Assembly: GCF_003865135.1 (NCBI RefSeq)
Contig: NZ_BHZC01000001.1
Span: forward strand, 7,440,001-7,504,000
Reading direction: 5' to 3'
Source: Streptomyces chrestomyceticus JCM 4735
GTDB taxonomy: Bacteria > Actinomycetota > Actinomycetes > Streptomycetales > Streptomycetaceae
Length of the DNA: 64,000 nucleotides
The notes beneath the pieces were generated by a model that had not been told where the DNA came from, did no database searches, and saw only the letters and a program-made list of their open reading frames with translations. Shown in pieces: positions 8,621 through 17,357 of this stretch. The position numbers and the translations under genes are program-made. How positions within the stretch are numbered: the first letter of the stretch is position 1; every line of letters begins with the position of its first letter.

Positions 8621-9637
8621 TCAGCCGCGCTGTCGGGCGGCCTTGCGGCGCGCGCTCACGAGCAGGACCGAGGCGCCCAGCGCCACGACGGCCGCGCCGC
8701 CGACGGCCATCGGCGCGGTCGAGCCGTCGCCGCCGGTCTCCGCGAGGTGGCTGCCGGCCGCCTGCTGTGCACCGGCCTGCTTCGGGTCCACCTCCTTGGC
8801 CGCACCGCCGTTGGGGTGCGCCGCGTTCCCCGCGGAGGCGTCCGGTGCCTTGCCGGTGTCCCCGGCAGCCTGAGCGCCGCCGTGCGCGCCGTGGCTGCCG
8901 TGGTGCATGTGGTCGATGGTCGACTTGCCCGCTTCGGCGGCGATCTGCCGGTCGCTCGGCGCGGCCGGGGCCGACACCGCCGCGCCCTTGCCCGTACCGC
9001 CGCCCTTGCCGAAGACGACGTCCGAGCAGGTGTAGAACGCCTCGGGGCTGTCCGAGCGCTGCCAGATGCTGTAGATCAGGTGGCGGCCGGACTTGGCGGG
9101 CACCTTGCCGCCGAAGACGTAGTCGCCGTTGGTCAGCTTCGGGTTCGTGACCTTGGCGAACGGCTTGGCCTCCAGGTCGGACCACTTGAGCGGCTTGGCG
9201 GGGTCGTAGCCGTCCTTGGTGATGTACAGCTCGAAGGAGCCGCGGTGCGGGGCGGTCGCCTTGTACCGGAAGGTGTGGTCGCCCGCCTTCAGGTTCGTGG
9301 CCGGCCAGTCGGCCCGCGGCAGGTCCAGGCCCTTGTACTCGGGGGCGTTGGCGCTGCACAGCTTGCCGTCCGGGATGCGCTCCTTCGACCGGCCGCCCGC
9401 ATTGCCGTCCCGTACGCCGTTCCAGTCGTACAGGGCCTGGGTGCCGCCGGCCGCGACCATCGCCTTGCAGGCCGCGGACTTCGGGTGCTCGGGTCCCTCG
9501 GCGAAGCAGGCGGAGATCCGGCTGACCGGGTCGGTCATCGAGCCGTGGGCGACGGCCGGGGTCGCGGTGAGCGCGGTGAGCGCCAGCGGGGCGATGCCGG
9601 TCAGCGCGATCCCGGCTGCCGTGCGGCGAGCGGTCAT
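8621..9637 (-). CDS. Secreted AA10 lytic polysaccharide monooxygenase with LAXTG cell-wall sorting signal
   Basis: 338 residues; ATG at 9637 with AAGGAG nine bases upstream. A signal peptide ends ATPAVA, so the mature protein starts with His31 (HGSMTDPVSR), the N-terminal copper ligand of AA10 LPMOs. The second histidine is in TAPHRGSFELYITK (about H131), and AFYTCSDVVF supplies the axial aromatic. A Ser/Ala/Gly linker contains a His-rich patch (DHMHHGSHGAHGG). The C-terminus reads LAETG (298-302), a hydrophobic helix and RRKAARQRG, a LAXTG signal for class E sortases. AA10 enzymes oxidatively cleave chitin or cellulose. Wall anchoring is inferred from the motif. The gene is divergent from the siderophore operon. 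Confidence 0.92.
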   Translation of the reverse strand: MTARRTAAGIALTGIAPLALTALTATPAVAHGSMTDPVSRISACFAEGPEHPKSAACKAMVAAGGTQALYDWNGVRDGNAGGRSKERIPDGKLCSANAPEYKGLDLPRADWPATNLKAGDHTFRYKATAPHRGSFELYITKDGYDPAKPLKWSDLEAKPFAKVTNPKLTNGDYVFGGKVPAKSGRHLIYSIWQRSDSPEAFYTCSDVVFGKGGGTGKGAAVSAPAAPSDRQIAAEAGKSTIDHMHHGSHGAHGGAQAAGDTGKAPDASAGNAAHPNGGAAKEVDPKQAGAQQAAGSHLAETGGDGSTAPMAVGGAAVVALGASVLLVSARRKAARQRG

Positions 9638-9920
9638 CGTGGGGGTCTCCTTCGTCGGATCGGGGGAGCGGCACCGGACGGACGCTCGGCCCGGGCGGTG
9701 CGATCAGCACGCTAGCCCCGCTGAACTGCGCATTTCGGTCCGGAAGCCGGTTCGCGTTGATCTTTATGGCCCGCTTAAGGGAGACCTGAGGAGGGATTAA
9801 GACCTCGGGGTCGCAGGCGCGGGGCGAGGGGGCGAGGGCGCAAAAAGGGCAGGGGAAGGGGAGGGGTAAGGGTCCGGGAGGGACTGCGGAGGGGGCGACA
9901 CGGCGGCGGTGTGACGCGAG

Positions 9921-9952
9921 TTGACAAGGTTAGGTATGCCTAACCTAATCTT
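9921..9952 (+). promoter_or_regulatory. Promoter of the siderophore operon, probably leaderless
   Basis: TTGACA at 9921-9926 is a perfect -35. A -10 is formed by CTAATC or TAATCT (9945-9952). The GTG start at 9959 lies six to nine bases after the -10, and no Shine-Dalgarno sequence precedes it. Transcription probably starts at or next to the start codon. The iron box occupies the spacer. Confidence 0.7.
9930..9948 (+). promoter_or_regulatory. DtxR/DmdR-type iron box
   Basis: TTAGGTATGCCTAACCTAA matches 17 of 19 positions of the DtxR/IdeR/DmdR consensus TTAGGTTAGSCTAACCTAA. It lies between the -35 and -10 elements, so Fe2+-loaded repressor would block RNA polymerase. This is strong evidence that the downstream NIS operon is iron-regulated. 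Confidence 0.92.
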
Positions 9953-9958
9953 GCGCGG

Positions 9959-11239
9959 GTGAACGAGGCCGCAACCCCGAACGACGCCTGCGCGGGCCTG
10001 ATCCTCCTGGCCCGCAACCCCACCGACTCCGTCACGGAAGGCTTCCTGCCGGCCGCGGCCCGCCTCGGCCTCGCCGTGACGCTGCTGACCGACCAGCCGG
10101 ACGCCCACCGCGCGGCGTACGAGCGGTACGCGTGCGAACGGCGCGGGGGCGGGCCGTCGGCGGGAGCCCTGCCCGGCAGGCTGGAGATCGTACCGTGCGA
10201 CGTGCAGGACGTCCGCGCCGTGATCGCGCGAACCGCCGCACAGGCGGCACGCGTTGGGGCCCCTGCCGCGGTCTTCACCAACAGTGACCATCTCCAGGTC
10301 CAGGCCGCCTTGGCCGCCGACTACTTCGGGTTGCCCGGCAAGGACTGGCGGGCCGCGTTCCGCACGAAGAACAAGGCCGAACTGCGCCGCAGCCTGGCCG
10401 CCGCCGGACTGGACACCGTCCGCTCCGCCGAACTGGCGCCGGGCGACGACCCGGCCGGGCACGGCGTCCCGTACCCCGGTGTGCTCAAGCCGCGCGAAGG
10501 GGTGGCCGGCGAGGACGTCTTCCTGGTGGCGGACGACGCGGAACTGGCCACGCGGTGCGGCGAGATCCGGGCCAGGCGGCCCGGTGCCGCGCTGGTCCTG
10601 GAGGAGTACCTGGACGGCCCGCTGCACACCCTGGAAACCCTCGGCGACGGGCACGTACTGCACCCGCTGGCCTCGTTCCGTACGGACATCTCGCCGCCGC
10701 CGCACTTCATCGAGGAACGGCTGACCCTGCTCCCCGAACCGCCCGGCCCCCGCACCGGCCAGGTGCTGGAGCACTTACGCGCGCTCGGCGTCGGATTCGG
10801 CGCCTGCCACACGGAGTACGTGGATCAGGGCGGCCGGGCCCGGATCATCGAGGTCAACTACCGCGCCATCGGCGACCGGTGCGACCTCGCCCTCGCCGAA
10901 GCCCTGGACCTCCCGCTCTTCGAGCTGGTCCTCCGTACGCACCTGGGGGAGCCGCTGCCGGACGCCCTGGCCGTGCGGCGCGGCACGCGGGTGCGCATGG
11001 AGTACGTGTGCGCCGACCGGGACGGAACGCTCAAGGCGGCGCCGGAGGCACACGTACAGGAAGCGGACGGCGTCCGCCTCGACTACCGGCCCTTGCGTGA
11101 GACGGGCGAGCGGCACCCGCTGTACCGCACCAACCGGGACTTCCTCGGGGTGCTGCGGGCGACCGGCCGCGACGAAGGGCGAATCGACGCGGCCGTACGG
11201 GAGTTTCTGGCCGCCCACTGTTGGGAGATCGTGCCGTGA
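9959..11239 (+). CDS. ATP-grasp ligase of a vibrioferrin-type siderophore pathway (PvsA-like)
   Basis: 426 residues from GTG 9959 with no SD sequence, consistent with a leaderless message. The pre-ATP-grasp part contains AAVFTNSDHLQVQAALAADYFGLPGKD. ATP-grasp motifs follow: VLKPREGVAGEDVF (glycine-rich loop), LVLEEYLDGPLHTLE, and IIEVNYRAIGDRCD, with Glu and Asn as metal and ATP ligands. ATP-grasp enzymes join a carboxylate to an amine through an acyl phosphate. It is first in a four-gene operon with two NIS synthetases and a PLP decarboxylase, the order seen in vibrioferrin clusters (pvsA-B-D-E). There PvsA is thought to couple small building blocks such as alanine and 2-ketoglutarate-derived units. 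The exact substrate here is inference. Confidence 0.82.
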   Translation: MNEAATPNDACAGLILLARNPTDSVTEGFLPAAARLGLAVTLLTDQPDAHRAAYERYACERRGGGPSAGALPGRLEIVPCDVQDVRAVIARTAAQAARVGAPAAVFTNSDHLQVQAALAADYFGLPGKDWRAAFRTKNKAELRRSLAAAGLDTVRSAELAPGDDPAGHGVPYPGVLKPREGVAGEDVFLVADDAELATRCGEIRARRPGAALVLEEYLDGPLHTLETLGDGHVLHPLASFRTDISPPPHFIEERLTLLPEPPGPRTGQVLEHLRALGVGFGACHTEYVDQGGRARIIEVNYRAIGDRCDLALAEALDLPLFELVLRTHLGEPLPDALAVRRGTRVRMEYVCADRDGTLKAAPEAHVQEADGVRLDYRPLRETGERHPLYRTNRDFLGVLRATGRDEGRIDAAVREFLAAHCWEIVP

Positions 11240-13239
11240 CGGCGGTGGCGGGAGACGGCGTACCGGACACACTGCGGAGTGCGGCCCTGAAGGGCGGGCG
11301 CACGGAAAGGGACGCCCCGGAGGGCGGGGCTCCGGGGAGCGGAGCGGAAGAGGAGCTGATGCGGCGCGTGCTGAGCGCGCTGCTGCGCGAGGACGCGTAC
11401 GGGCTGCGCCGCCGCGCCGGGACGGTGCGCCGCCCGGACGGCGACTGGCTGCGGCTGGGCCTCCCGGACGGGCCGGTCCTGGTCCCGGTCGAGGCCGACG
11501 GCTTCCAGTGCGAGACCGCCGCCCGCAGGGGCGAGCTGGCGCGCGCCGACGGGACACGGGTCACTGGGGTGGACAGCATCATGGGCGTACTGCGCACCGC
11601 CGTGCCGCCCGAGGACCGGCCGGGCTTCGACGCCTTCACCGGCGAGTGCCACCAGGCGCTGGCCACCGCCCGGATGCAGGCCGCCGAGCGCGCGTCGGTG
11701 ATCGCCCGCCTCGGCCCGCACGCGGGCGGCGGCGCGTACGGCGGGAACAACGGGCATGGCGGGAACAACGGCGCGCCGGCCGGGGGAGTCCGCGGCACGG
11801 CGGCCGCCGCGTACGACGGCGACCGCGCCTGGTGCGGCCCCGGCGGCGCGCTCGACTACGACACGCTCGCCGCCTACCGCGACCACCCCGTCTACCCCAC
11901 CGGACGGGCCCGCCTCGGCCTGGACGAGGAACAGATCCGCTCCTACGCACCGGAGTTCGCCCCCGGCTTCGCGCTGCGCTGGCTGGCCCTCCCGCGCGAG
12001 GCCGTCAACGGCGACCCGGCGGCGCTGCCCGCCTGGTGGCCCGCCCCCGGGGACCTCGGCCTGCCCCGGCTGGACGGCAGCCACCTCGCCCTGCCCGTCC
12101 ACCCGCTCACCGCCGAAGGGCCGCTGGCCGAAGCGCTGCGCGTTCGCGGCCTCGAAGACGGCGCGCGGCTCGCCGACCGCGCCTGGCTGCGGGTACGGCC
12201 CACCCTCTCGATGCGGACCGTCGCCGTCACCGACGACCCGTACACCCACCTCAAACTCCCGCTCGCCACCGCCACCCTGGGCCGCCTCAACCGGCGCGGC
12301 ATGAAGCCCGGCACGCTGGTGGACGGCGCGGTGGGCCAGCGGCTGCTGGAGACCGTCGTCGACCGGCACCCGCGCTTCGCCGAGACCGTGCTCCTCGCCG
12401 ACGAGACCACCCACCTGGACGCCGGACACGACCTGCTGGCCACTCTGGTGCGCCGCTTCCCGAAGGGCAGCAGCGGTACGGCGGCGGTGTGCGGCAGCGC
12501 CGACGGGCTGAAGGGCGCGCGGAGCCTGCGCGGTCTGCGCGGGTCCAGCGGGCTGCGCGGCGCCCGGGTCGTGCCGCTGGCCGCGCTCGCCGCCCGGATG
12601 CCGGACGGCTCACTCGTCGCCGACGACCTCGCCCGCCGCTTCTACGGCGGCGACCTGCTCGCCCTTCTCGACGCTTACCTGACGCTCCTCCTGGACTGGC
12701 ACACCACCCTCTTCGCGTACGGCATCGCGCTGGAGTCGCACCAGCAGAACACCTCCCTCGTCCTGGACGAGGTGGCCGGGCGCCCGCGCCTGCGCCTGCT
12801 GCTCAAGGACAACGACGGGCCGCGGGTGAACACCGTACGGCTGGCCGCCGTCCTGGGCGGGGACGCCGCCGACCTGTGCGGCTTCGACGACCGGCGCATC
12901 CTGGTGGGCGGCGACGCGCCGGTGGCCGACGTCTTCGCCACCATCACCGTCCACCTGTGCGCCGGGGCCCTCGCCTTCGAACTGGCCCGGCTCGGCCGCG
13001 CGCCGCTGCCGGTCCTGCTCGGGCAGCTCAGAGCGCGGCTCACAGAGGCCGTCGACCGGCTGGAAGCCGCCCCCGGCGCTGCCGCCGCCGTCCTGCGCCA
13101 CCGCGTCCTGGACGCCGACCGGCTGCCGGTCAAGGCCATGGTCACGGCCGGCAGCCTGCTGTCGAAACGCCGGTCGGGGGCGTCGGACATCAACAAGTTC
13201 TACGTCACCGGGCCGAACTACCTGACGCCGGGCCGGTGA
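11236..13239 (+). CDS. IucA/IucC family NIS siderophore synthetase (PvsB-like)
   Basis: 667 residues from GTG 11236, overlapping the ATP-grasp gene by four bases (GTGA), with GGGAG eight bases upstream. IucA/IucC motifs are visible: LALPVHPLTAEGPL, LSMRTVAVTDDPYTHLKLPLATATLGRLNRRG, ALESHQQNTSLVLD and LLLKDNDGPRVN, the last being the acidic metal/ATP site. A FhuF-like C-terminal half follows. NIS synthetases adenylate a citrate carboxyl group and condense it with an amine or alcohol. In the vibrioferrin scheme PvsB and PvsD act on citrate and its partner amine. Its N-terminal region is divergent from common IucA/IucC sequences, and a Gly/Asn-rich insert (YGGNNGHGGNNG) sits near residue 170. 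Confidence 0.88.
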   Translation: MTAVAGDGVPDTLRSAALKGGRTERDAPEGGAPGSGAEEELMRRVLSALLREDAYGLRRRAGTVRRPDGDWLRLGLPDGPVLVPVEADGFQCETAARRGELARADGTRVTGVDSIMGVLRTAVPPEDRPGFDAFTGECHQALATARMQAAERASVIARLGPHAGGGAYGGNNGHGGNNGAPAGGVRGTAAAAYDGDRAWCGPGGALDYDTLAAYRDHPVYPTGRARLGLDEEQIRSYAPEFAPGFALRWLALPREAVNGDPAALPAWWPAPGDLGLPRLDGSHLALPVHPLTAEGPLAEALRVRGLEDGARLADRAWLRVRPTLSMRTVAVTDDPYTHLKLPLATATLGRLNRRGMKPGTLVDGAVGQRLLETVVDRHPRFAETVLLADETTHLDAGHDLLATLVRRFPKGSSGTAAVCGSADGLKGARSLRGLRGSSGLRGARVVPLAALAARMPDGSLVADDLARRFYGGDLLALLDAYLTLLLDWHTTLFAYGIALESHQQNTSLVLDEVAGRPRLRLLLKDNDGPRVNTVRLAAVLGGDAADLCGFDDRRILVGGDAPVADVFATITVHLCAGALAFELARLGRAPLPVLLGQLRARLTEAVDRLEAAPGAAAAVLRHRVLDADRLPVKAMVTAGSLLSKRRSGASDINKFYVTGPNYLTPGR

Positions 13240-13402
13240 CCGCCTCCCCGGTTCCGTGCCCGGTGCCCGGCGTGCCACCCGTCCGGGCCCACTGACGGGT
13301 CACAGGCCCGAAGGCCCCGGAGACACCCCCCACCGTCCCCCGTGTCCGGGCCCACACCCCCTCCCAGGTATCCGCTCCCCACCCCCTGTTGGAGTCCCCG
13401 CA

Positions 13403-15187
13403 ATGCCCCTCGCCCCCTCCCGCACCACCGGCACGGACGACCGCACGCTCCCCCTCACGGCCGACGAACCCGTCGCCCACACCCTCCTCAACTGCCTGCT
13501 GCGCGAGATCTGCGGCCCGGAACGGCAGACCGCCGTGTCCGGTACGCACCTGCTGCTCCGGCTGCCGCGCTGCGGCGAACTCCTGCGGGTCGGCCTGCGC
13601 CGCGTCTCGCTCACCGGGGCGCACCGCTTCACCGGCCCGGCCGGGCGGTGGCGCGACGGCGGCTGGCACACACTGGGCTGGGAGGAACTGGCCGCGTGCG
13701 CGCAGCGGGAGCTGGAGCTGCGGACGGGCGTACGGAACGAAGAATTCCGGGCGCAGGTCGCGTCGAGCCACGCGGGCGTCGCCGCCGCCCTGGAACACGC
13801 CGCCGCCCCCGGCCGGGCGGGCAGCCGGGGCACCGGCCCGCACGCCCGCTACCTGCGCTCCGAACAGTCGCTGCTGTTCGGCCACCGCTTCCACCCGACG
13901 CCCAAGTCCCGCACCGGCAGCCCCGCCGACTGGGCTCGCTACGCGCCCGAGGCCGGCGCCCGCTTCCCCCTGCGCCACCTGGCCGTACGCGCCGACCGGG
14001 TACGCGAGGAGGCCGCCACCCCCGCCGCCCTGACCGCGCTGGACCGGCAGGGCGAGGTGCCCGACGGCTACCGGCTGCTGCCCGCGCACCCCTGGCAGTA
14101 CGCCATGCTCCGCGCGCACCCCGCCCTGCGGGACGCCGTACGGCGCGGCGACGTGCTCGACCTGGGGGAGCGCGGTGACGCCTTCGCGCCCACCGCGTCC
14201 GTCCGCACGCTCTACGACGGCCGGGACTTCCTCAAGTTCAGCCTCAACACCCGCATCACCAACTGCGTACGCAAGAACGCCGACTACGAACTGCGCGGCG
14301 CCGTCGCCCTCACCCGCCACCTGGAACCCGTCGCCACCGCCCTCGCCGCCCGCTTCCCCGGCTGCGACCTGCTGCGGGAGCCCGGCTACCGCACCGTGGA
14401 CGTGGGCGACCGGGAGCTGGCCGAAGGGCTCGGCGTCATCGTCAGGGAAGGACTGGACGCACGGCTGCGGCCCGGCGTCACCCCGCTGCTGGCCGCCGCC
14501 GTCGCCGACGAACACCCGTCGAGCGACGCCCAGTTCGGCGAGCTGCTGCGCGGCGCCGACCCGGTGGCGGCGCTGGGCTGGTGGGACGCGTACCTCTCGC
14601 TGCTCGTACCGCCCGTGCTGGCCGCCTACTTCGACCACGGCGTGGTCCTCGAACCGCACCTCCAGAACGTCGTCCTCGGCGTCGACGCCCTCGGCATGCC
14701 CGTCCAGGCACTCTTCCGCGATCTGGAGGGCACCAAGCTGCTGCCCGGCCCGCACACCGCGTTCCTCGACAGCCTGCCAGGGGACGTGGCCCGGCCCCTC
14801 GTCCACGGACCGCGGCGCGGCTGGGGCCGGGTCGTCTACTGCCTGCTGGTCAACCACCTCTCCGAGACGGCCGCCGCCGTCGCCGACCGGCATCCGGGGC
14901 TGGAGGGCGAACTCTGGCGCGCCGTACGCGGAGTGCTGCGCGAACGGAGCGCCGCACACGGCGAACCGGCCGAACTCCGTGCCCTGCTGGCCGGCGCGCC
15001 GCTGCCCGCCAAGGCCAACCTGCTGACGCGGTGGGGACGCGCGGCGGACCGGGAGGCGGGGTACGTGCACATCACCTCGCCCGTCGGCCCCGGCACGGCG
15101 AGCGGTACGGTGTCCGACGGCCTGGCCGCGCCCCGCTCGCGCGCCGCATCGCGGGCCGCTTTCCCCCGTCCCCGGAGCACCTCATGA
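13403..15187 (+). CDS. IucA/IucC family NIS siderophore synthetase (PvsD-like)
   Basis: 594 residues; ATG 13403 with GGAG eight bases upstream, after a 163-base gap in the operon. Conserved NIS motifs: LLFGHRFHPTPKSRTG (ATP-binding HPxxKSR), LLPAHPWQY, FLKFSLNTRITNCVRKN, VVLEPHLQNVVLGVD and LFRDLEGTKLL. These are more canonical than in the preceding synthetase. It condenses a citrate-type carboxylate with an amino or hydroxy partner during siderophore assembly. The stop overlaps the next ATG (ATGA), so translation is coupled. No terminator is visible in the 13240-13402 gap, so I take it as one operon. Confidence 0.9.
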   Translation: MPLAPSRTTGTDDRTLPLTADEPVAHTLLNCLLREICGPERQTAVSGTHLLLRLPRCGELLRVGLRRVSLTGAHRFTGPAGRWRDGGWHTLGWEELAACAQRELELRTGVRNEEFRAQVASSHAGVAAALEHAAAPGRAGSRGTGPHARYLRSEQSLLFGHRFHPTPKSRTGSPADWARYAPEAGARFPLRHLAVRADRVREEAATPAALTALDRQGEVPDGYRLLPAHPWQYAMLRAHPALRDAVRRGDVLDLGERGDAFAPTASVRTLYDGRDFLKFSLNTRITNCVRKNADYELRGAVALTRHLEPVATALAARFPGCDLLREPGYRTVDVGDRELAEGLGVIVREGLDARLRPGVTPLLAAAVADEHPSSDAQFGELLRGADPVAALGWWDAYLSLLVPPVLAAYFDHGVVLEPHLQNVVLGVDALGMPVQALFRDLEGTKLLPGPHTAFLDSLPGDVARPLVHGPRRGWGRVVYCLLVNHLSETAAAVADRHPGLEGELWRAVRGVLRERSAAHGEPAELRALLAGAPLPAKANLLTRWGRAADREAGYVHITSPVGPGTASGTVSDGLAAPRSRAASRAAFPRPRSTS

Positions 15188-16452
15188 TCACCGAGCTGGC
15201 CGCGCGCCAGGTGGACCTCCTCACGGCCGGACACCCGTGCCCCGGCGGCGCACTCGACGGCCCGCTGCCCGCCTACGTCTACGACTTGTCCGACCTGGAC
15301 GCCCACGCGGCCGCCGTACGGGCCGCGCTGCCGCCCGCCGTCGAGCTGTACTACGCGGCCAAGGCCAACCCGGACCCGCATCTGCTGCGGACCCTGGCCC
15401 CGTACATCGACGGCTGCGAGGTCTCCTCGGCTGGCGAGGCCGCCCACGTCCGCGCGGCCGTGCCCGCGCTGCCGCTGGCCTTCGGCGGGCCGGGGAAGAC
15501 CGAGGCGGAACTGCGGGCCGCCCTCGACCTGGGCGTCGAACGCTTCCACCTGGAGAGCGAGCACGAACTGCGGATGCTCGCCGCCCTCGCCGGGGAGACC
15601 GGCCGGACCGCCGACGTGCTGCTCCGCGTCAACCTGCCGCTCGGCGCGGGTGTGACGGCGGGCGCCGCCCTCGCGATGGGCGGCCGGGCCACCCCCTTCG
15701 GCCTCGACCCGGCGCGCGCGGAACACTGCCTGCCGCTGCTCTGCGACGGGCCGCTGCGGCTGCGCGGCATCCACGCCCACCTGGCCAGCGGCCTGGACGC
15801 GCCCGCCCAACTGGTCCTCGCCGCCCGCATCACCGAATGGGCCCGGCACTTCGCCGCCCGGCACGGCCACTCCCTGTGCGAGGTCGGCCTCGGCGGCGGC
15901 ATGGCGGTCGACTACACGCGTCCGGACACCCGTTTCGACTGGGCGGAGTACGGCACCGGGCTCGCCGAGCTGGCCGACCGCTACCCCGAGTTCACCCTGC
16001 GCATCGAGCCGGGCCGGGCGCTGACCGCCTACTGCGGCTGGTACGTGACCGAAGTCCTGGACGTCAAGCACAGCCACGGCGAAGCCTTCGCCGTACTGCG
16101 CGGAGGCACCCACCACCTGCGCACTCCGGTGGCCAAGGGGCACGACCACCCCTTCGTCGTCCTGCCCGTCGAGGAGTGGACCCGTCCCTGGCCGCGTCCG
16201 GGCGCACACGGGCAGGAGGTCACCCTCGCGGGGCAACTGTGCACCCCCAAGGACGTACTGGCGCGCCGGGTCCCGGTCGCCCACCTGCGCGCCGGCGACC
16301 GGGTCGCCTTCGCACTGGCCGGCGCGTACGCCTGGAACATCTCGCACCACGACTTCCTGATGCACCCGCCGCCGGCCTTCCACCACGTGGGTGGTCCGGC
16401 CGTCCCGGGCCCGCGGGGCGGCGCCGCTGCCCGTGCCCGGCGCCGCCCCTGA
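15184..16452 (+). CDS. Type III PLP-dependent amino acid decarboxylase (PvsE-like)
   Basis: 422 residues; ATG 15184 overlaps the previous stop, and GGAG lies six bases upstream. Fold-type III markers: YYAAKANPDPHLL with the PLP lysine near residue 60, HLESEHEL, GIHAHLASG, CEVGLGGGMAVDY, RIEPGRALTAYCGWYV and QLCTPKDVL with the active-site cysteine. These enzymes (ornithine/diaminopimelate decarboxylase class, including SbnH and PvsE) decarboxylate an amino acid or an amino acid already joined to citrate. In vibrioferrin, PvsE makes the ethanolamine moiety by decarboxylating a serine unit. It ends five bases from the convergent roadblock gene, and no exporter or receptor gene follows. Confidence 0.9.
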   Translation: MITELAARQVDLLTAGHPCPGGALDGPLPAYVYDLSDLDAHAAAVRAALPPAVELYYAAKANPDPHLLRTLAPYIDGCEVSSAGEAAHVRAAVPALPLAFGGPGKTEAELRAALDLGVERFHLESEHELRMLAALAGETGRTADVLLRVNLPLGAGVTAGAALAMGGRATPFGLDPARAEHCLPLLCDGPLRLRGIHAHLASGLDAPAQLVLAARITEWARHFAARHGHSLCEVGLGGGMAVDYTRPDTRFDWAEYGTGLAELADRYPEFTLRIEPGRALTAYCGWYVTEVLDVKHSHGEAFAVLRGGTHHLRTPVAKGHDHPFVVLPVEEWTRPWPRPGAHGQEVTLAGQLCTPKDVLARRVPVAHLRAGDRVAFALAGAYAWNISHHDFLMHPPPAFHHVGGPAVPGPRGGAAARARRRP

Positions 16453-16457
16453 CCGGG

Positions 16458-16886
16458 TCAGATGTCCAGTTCGCCTTCGATGCGCCGGAGCTGGTGCCGG
16501 GCCATGGCGAGGTTGGACCGCCCCTTGTCGAGCGCCAGATAGAGGAACAGGCCGCTGCTGTTACGGGACTTCAGCAGCCGGATGAGGTGGTACTGCGTGC
16601 CGAGGGTGATCAGGATGTCCTCGATCTCGTCCTTGAGGCCGAGCATCTCCATGGTGCGCACCTTGGCCCGCACGACGTCGGTGTTGCCGGCCGTGGCGAC
16701 GGACAGGTCCAAATCCTTGCCGCCGCCCAGGGTGCCGAGCGCCATGCCGCTTCCGTAGTCGACCAGGGCCACGCCCAGGGCGCCTTCTATGCCGGTCATC
16801 GCTTCCTTGAGGGCCGTCTCAGTGTTGATCATGGGAGTCGTCCGTGCCTTTCGTCCGTGCGGGGAGCGGGGGGTGGTCCGGTTCAT
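16458..16886 (-). CDS. Roadblock/LC7 domain protein
   Basis: About 142 residues from the ATG at 16886. This ATG overlaps the upstream stop (ATGA) and has AGGAG eleven bases before it. A start at 16832 (MINTETALKEAM, 124 residues) gives the more typical N-terminus but lacks an SD. The domain reads IEGALGVALVDYGSGMALGTLGG, with ILITLGTQYHLIRLL and LFLYLALDKGRSNLAMARHQL. Roadblock proteins dimerise and act as GAP/GEF-like partners of small GTPases such as MglA and the conservon GTPases. It is the last gene of a four-gene operon in which no GTPase is encoded, so its partner must lie elsewhere. Confidence 0.88.
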   Translation of the reverse strand: MNRTTPRSPHGRKARTTPMINTETALKEAMTGIEGALGVALVDYGSGMALGTLGGGKDLDLSVATAGNTDVVRAKVRTMEMLGLKDEIEDILITLGTQYHLIRLLKSRNSSGLFLYLALDKGRSNLAMARHQLRRIEGELDI

Positions 16887-17281
16887 GGTCGGGTGTTCTC
16901 CTGTGGTCCCGGGGCGCCTTCGATCAGCGCGCCGATGCGGGTGCTGGACCGGCGCGCTTCCAGGCGCAGCCGGCCGACGTTGGCCTGCGGCGCGGTCACC
17001 AGGGCCAGCGCGGCCGAGGGGCCCGCGGTGTAGGCACCCACCCAGCCGTGGTCCGCGCGGACCAGGAGTTCGTGGGCGGTGCCGTGCCCGGCCGCCGCGG
17101 CCAGGTGCAGGGCGGCCCGCAGCGCGTCCGCGGTACGGGGCCCCAGGGGATGCTGGACGGTGCCGGAGACGTCCCTGGCCAGCACCCGGCCGTCGTCGTC
17201 CACGACCAGCGCTCCGGTCACCTGGGCGACGCAGGCCCGCAGTCGCTCCAGCTCACCGGTGAGCTCGGCCTCTGTCGCCAT
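16883..17281 (-). CDS. Roadblock/LC7-like domain protein
   Basis: 132 residues; ATG at 17281 with AAGGA upstream. It contains VTGALVVDDDGRVLARDVSG, AGHGTAHELLVRADHGWVGAYTAG and ALALVTAPQANVGRLRLEARRSSTRIG, the pattern of roadblock/LC7 domains (beta-hairpin, helix, beta-hairpin, helix). It is coupled to the downstream roadblock gene by a 4-base overlap, so the two products could form heterodimers. The DNA upstream of 17281 stays open in frame but looks non-coding. Confidence 0.8.
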   Translation of the reverse strand: MATEAELTGELERLRACVAQVTGALVVDDDGRVLARDVSGTVQHPLGPRTADALRAALHLAAAAGHGTAHELLVRADHGWVGAYTAGPSAALALVTAPQANVGRLRLEARRSSTRIGALIEGAPGPQENTRP

Positions 17282-17357
17282 GACGTGCTTCCTTCCGAAG
17301 AGGCGACGCGCTACACGCTTCACGGCGGTGCTCCGCCGGCGACGGAGCGGGGTGACT

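Noticed and set aside
13240..13402. Terminator or second promoter inside the siderophore operon
   Set aside because: No stable stem or iron box is visible; the gap is best read as an untranslated spacer in one operon.
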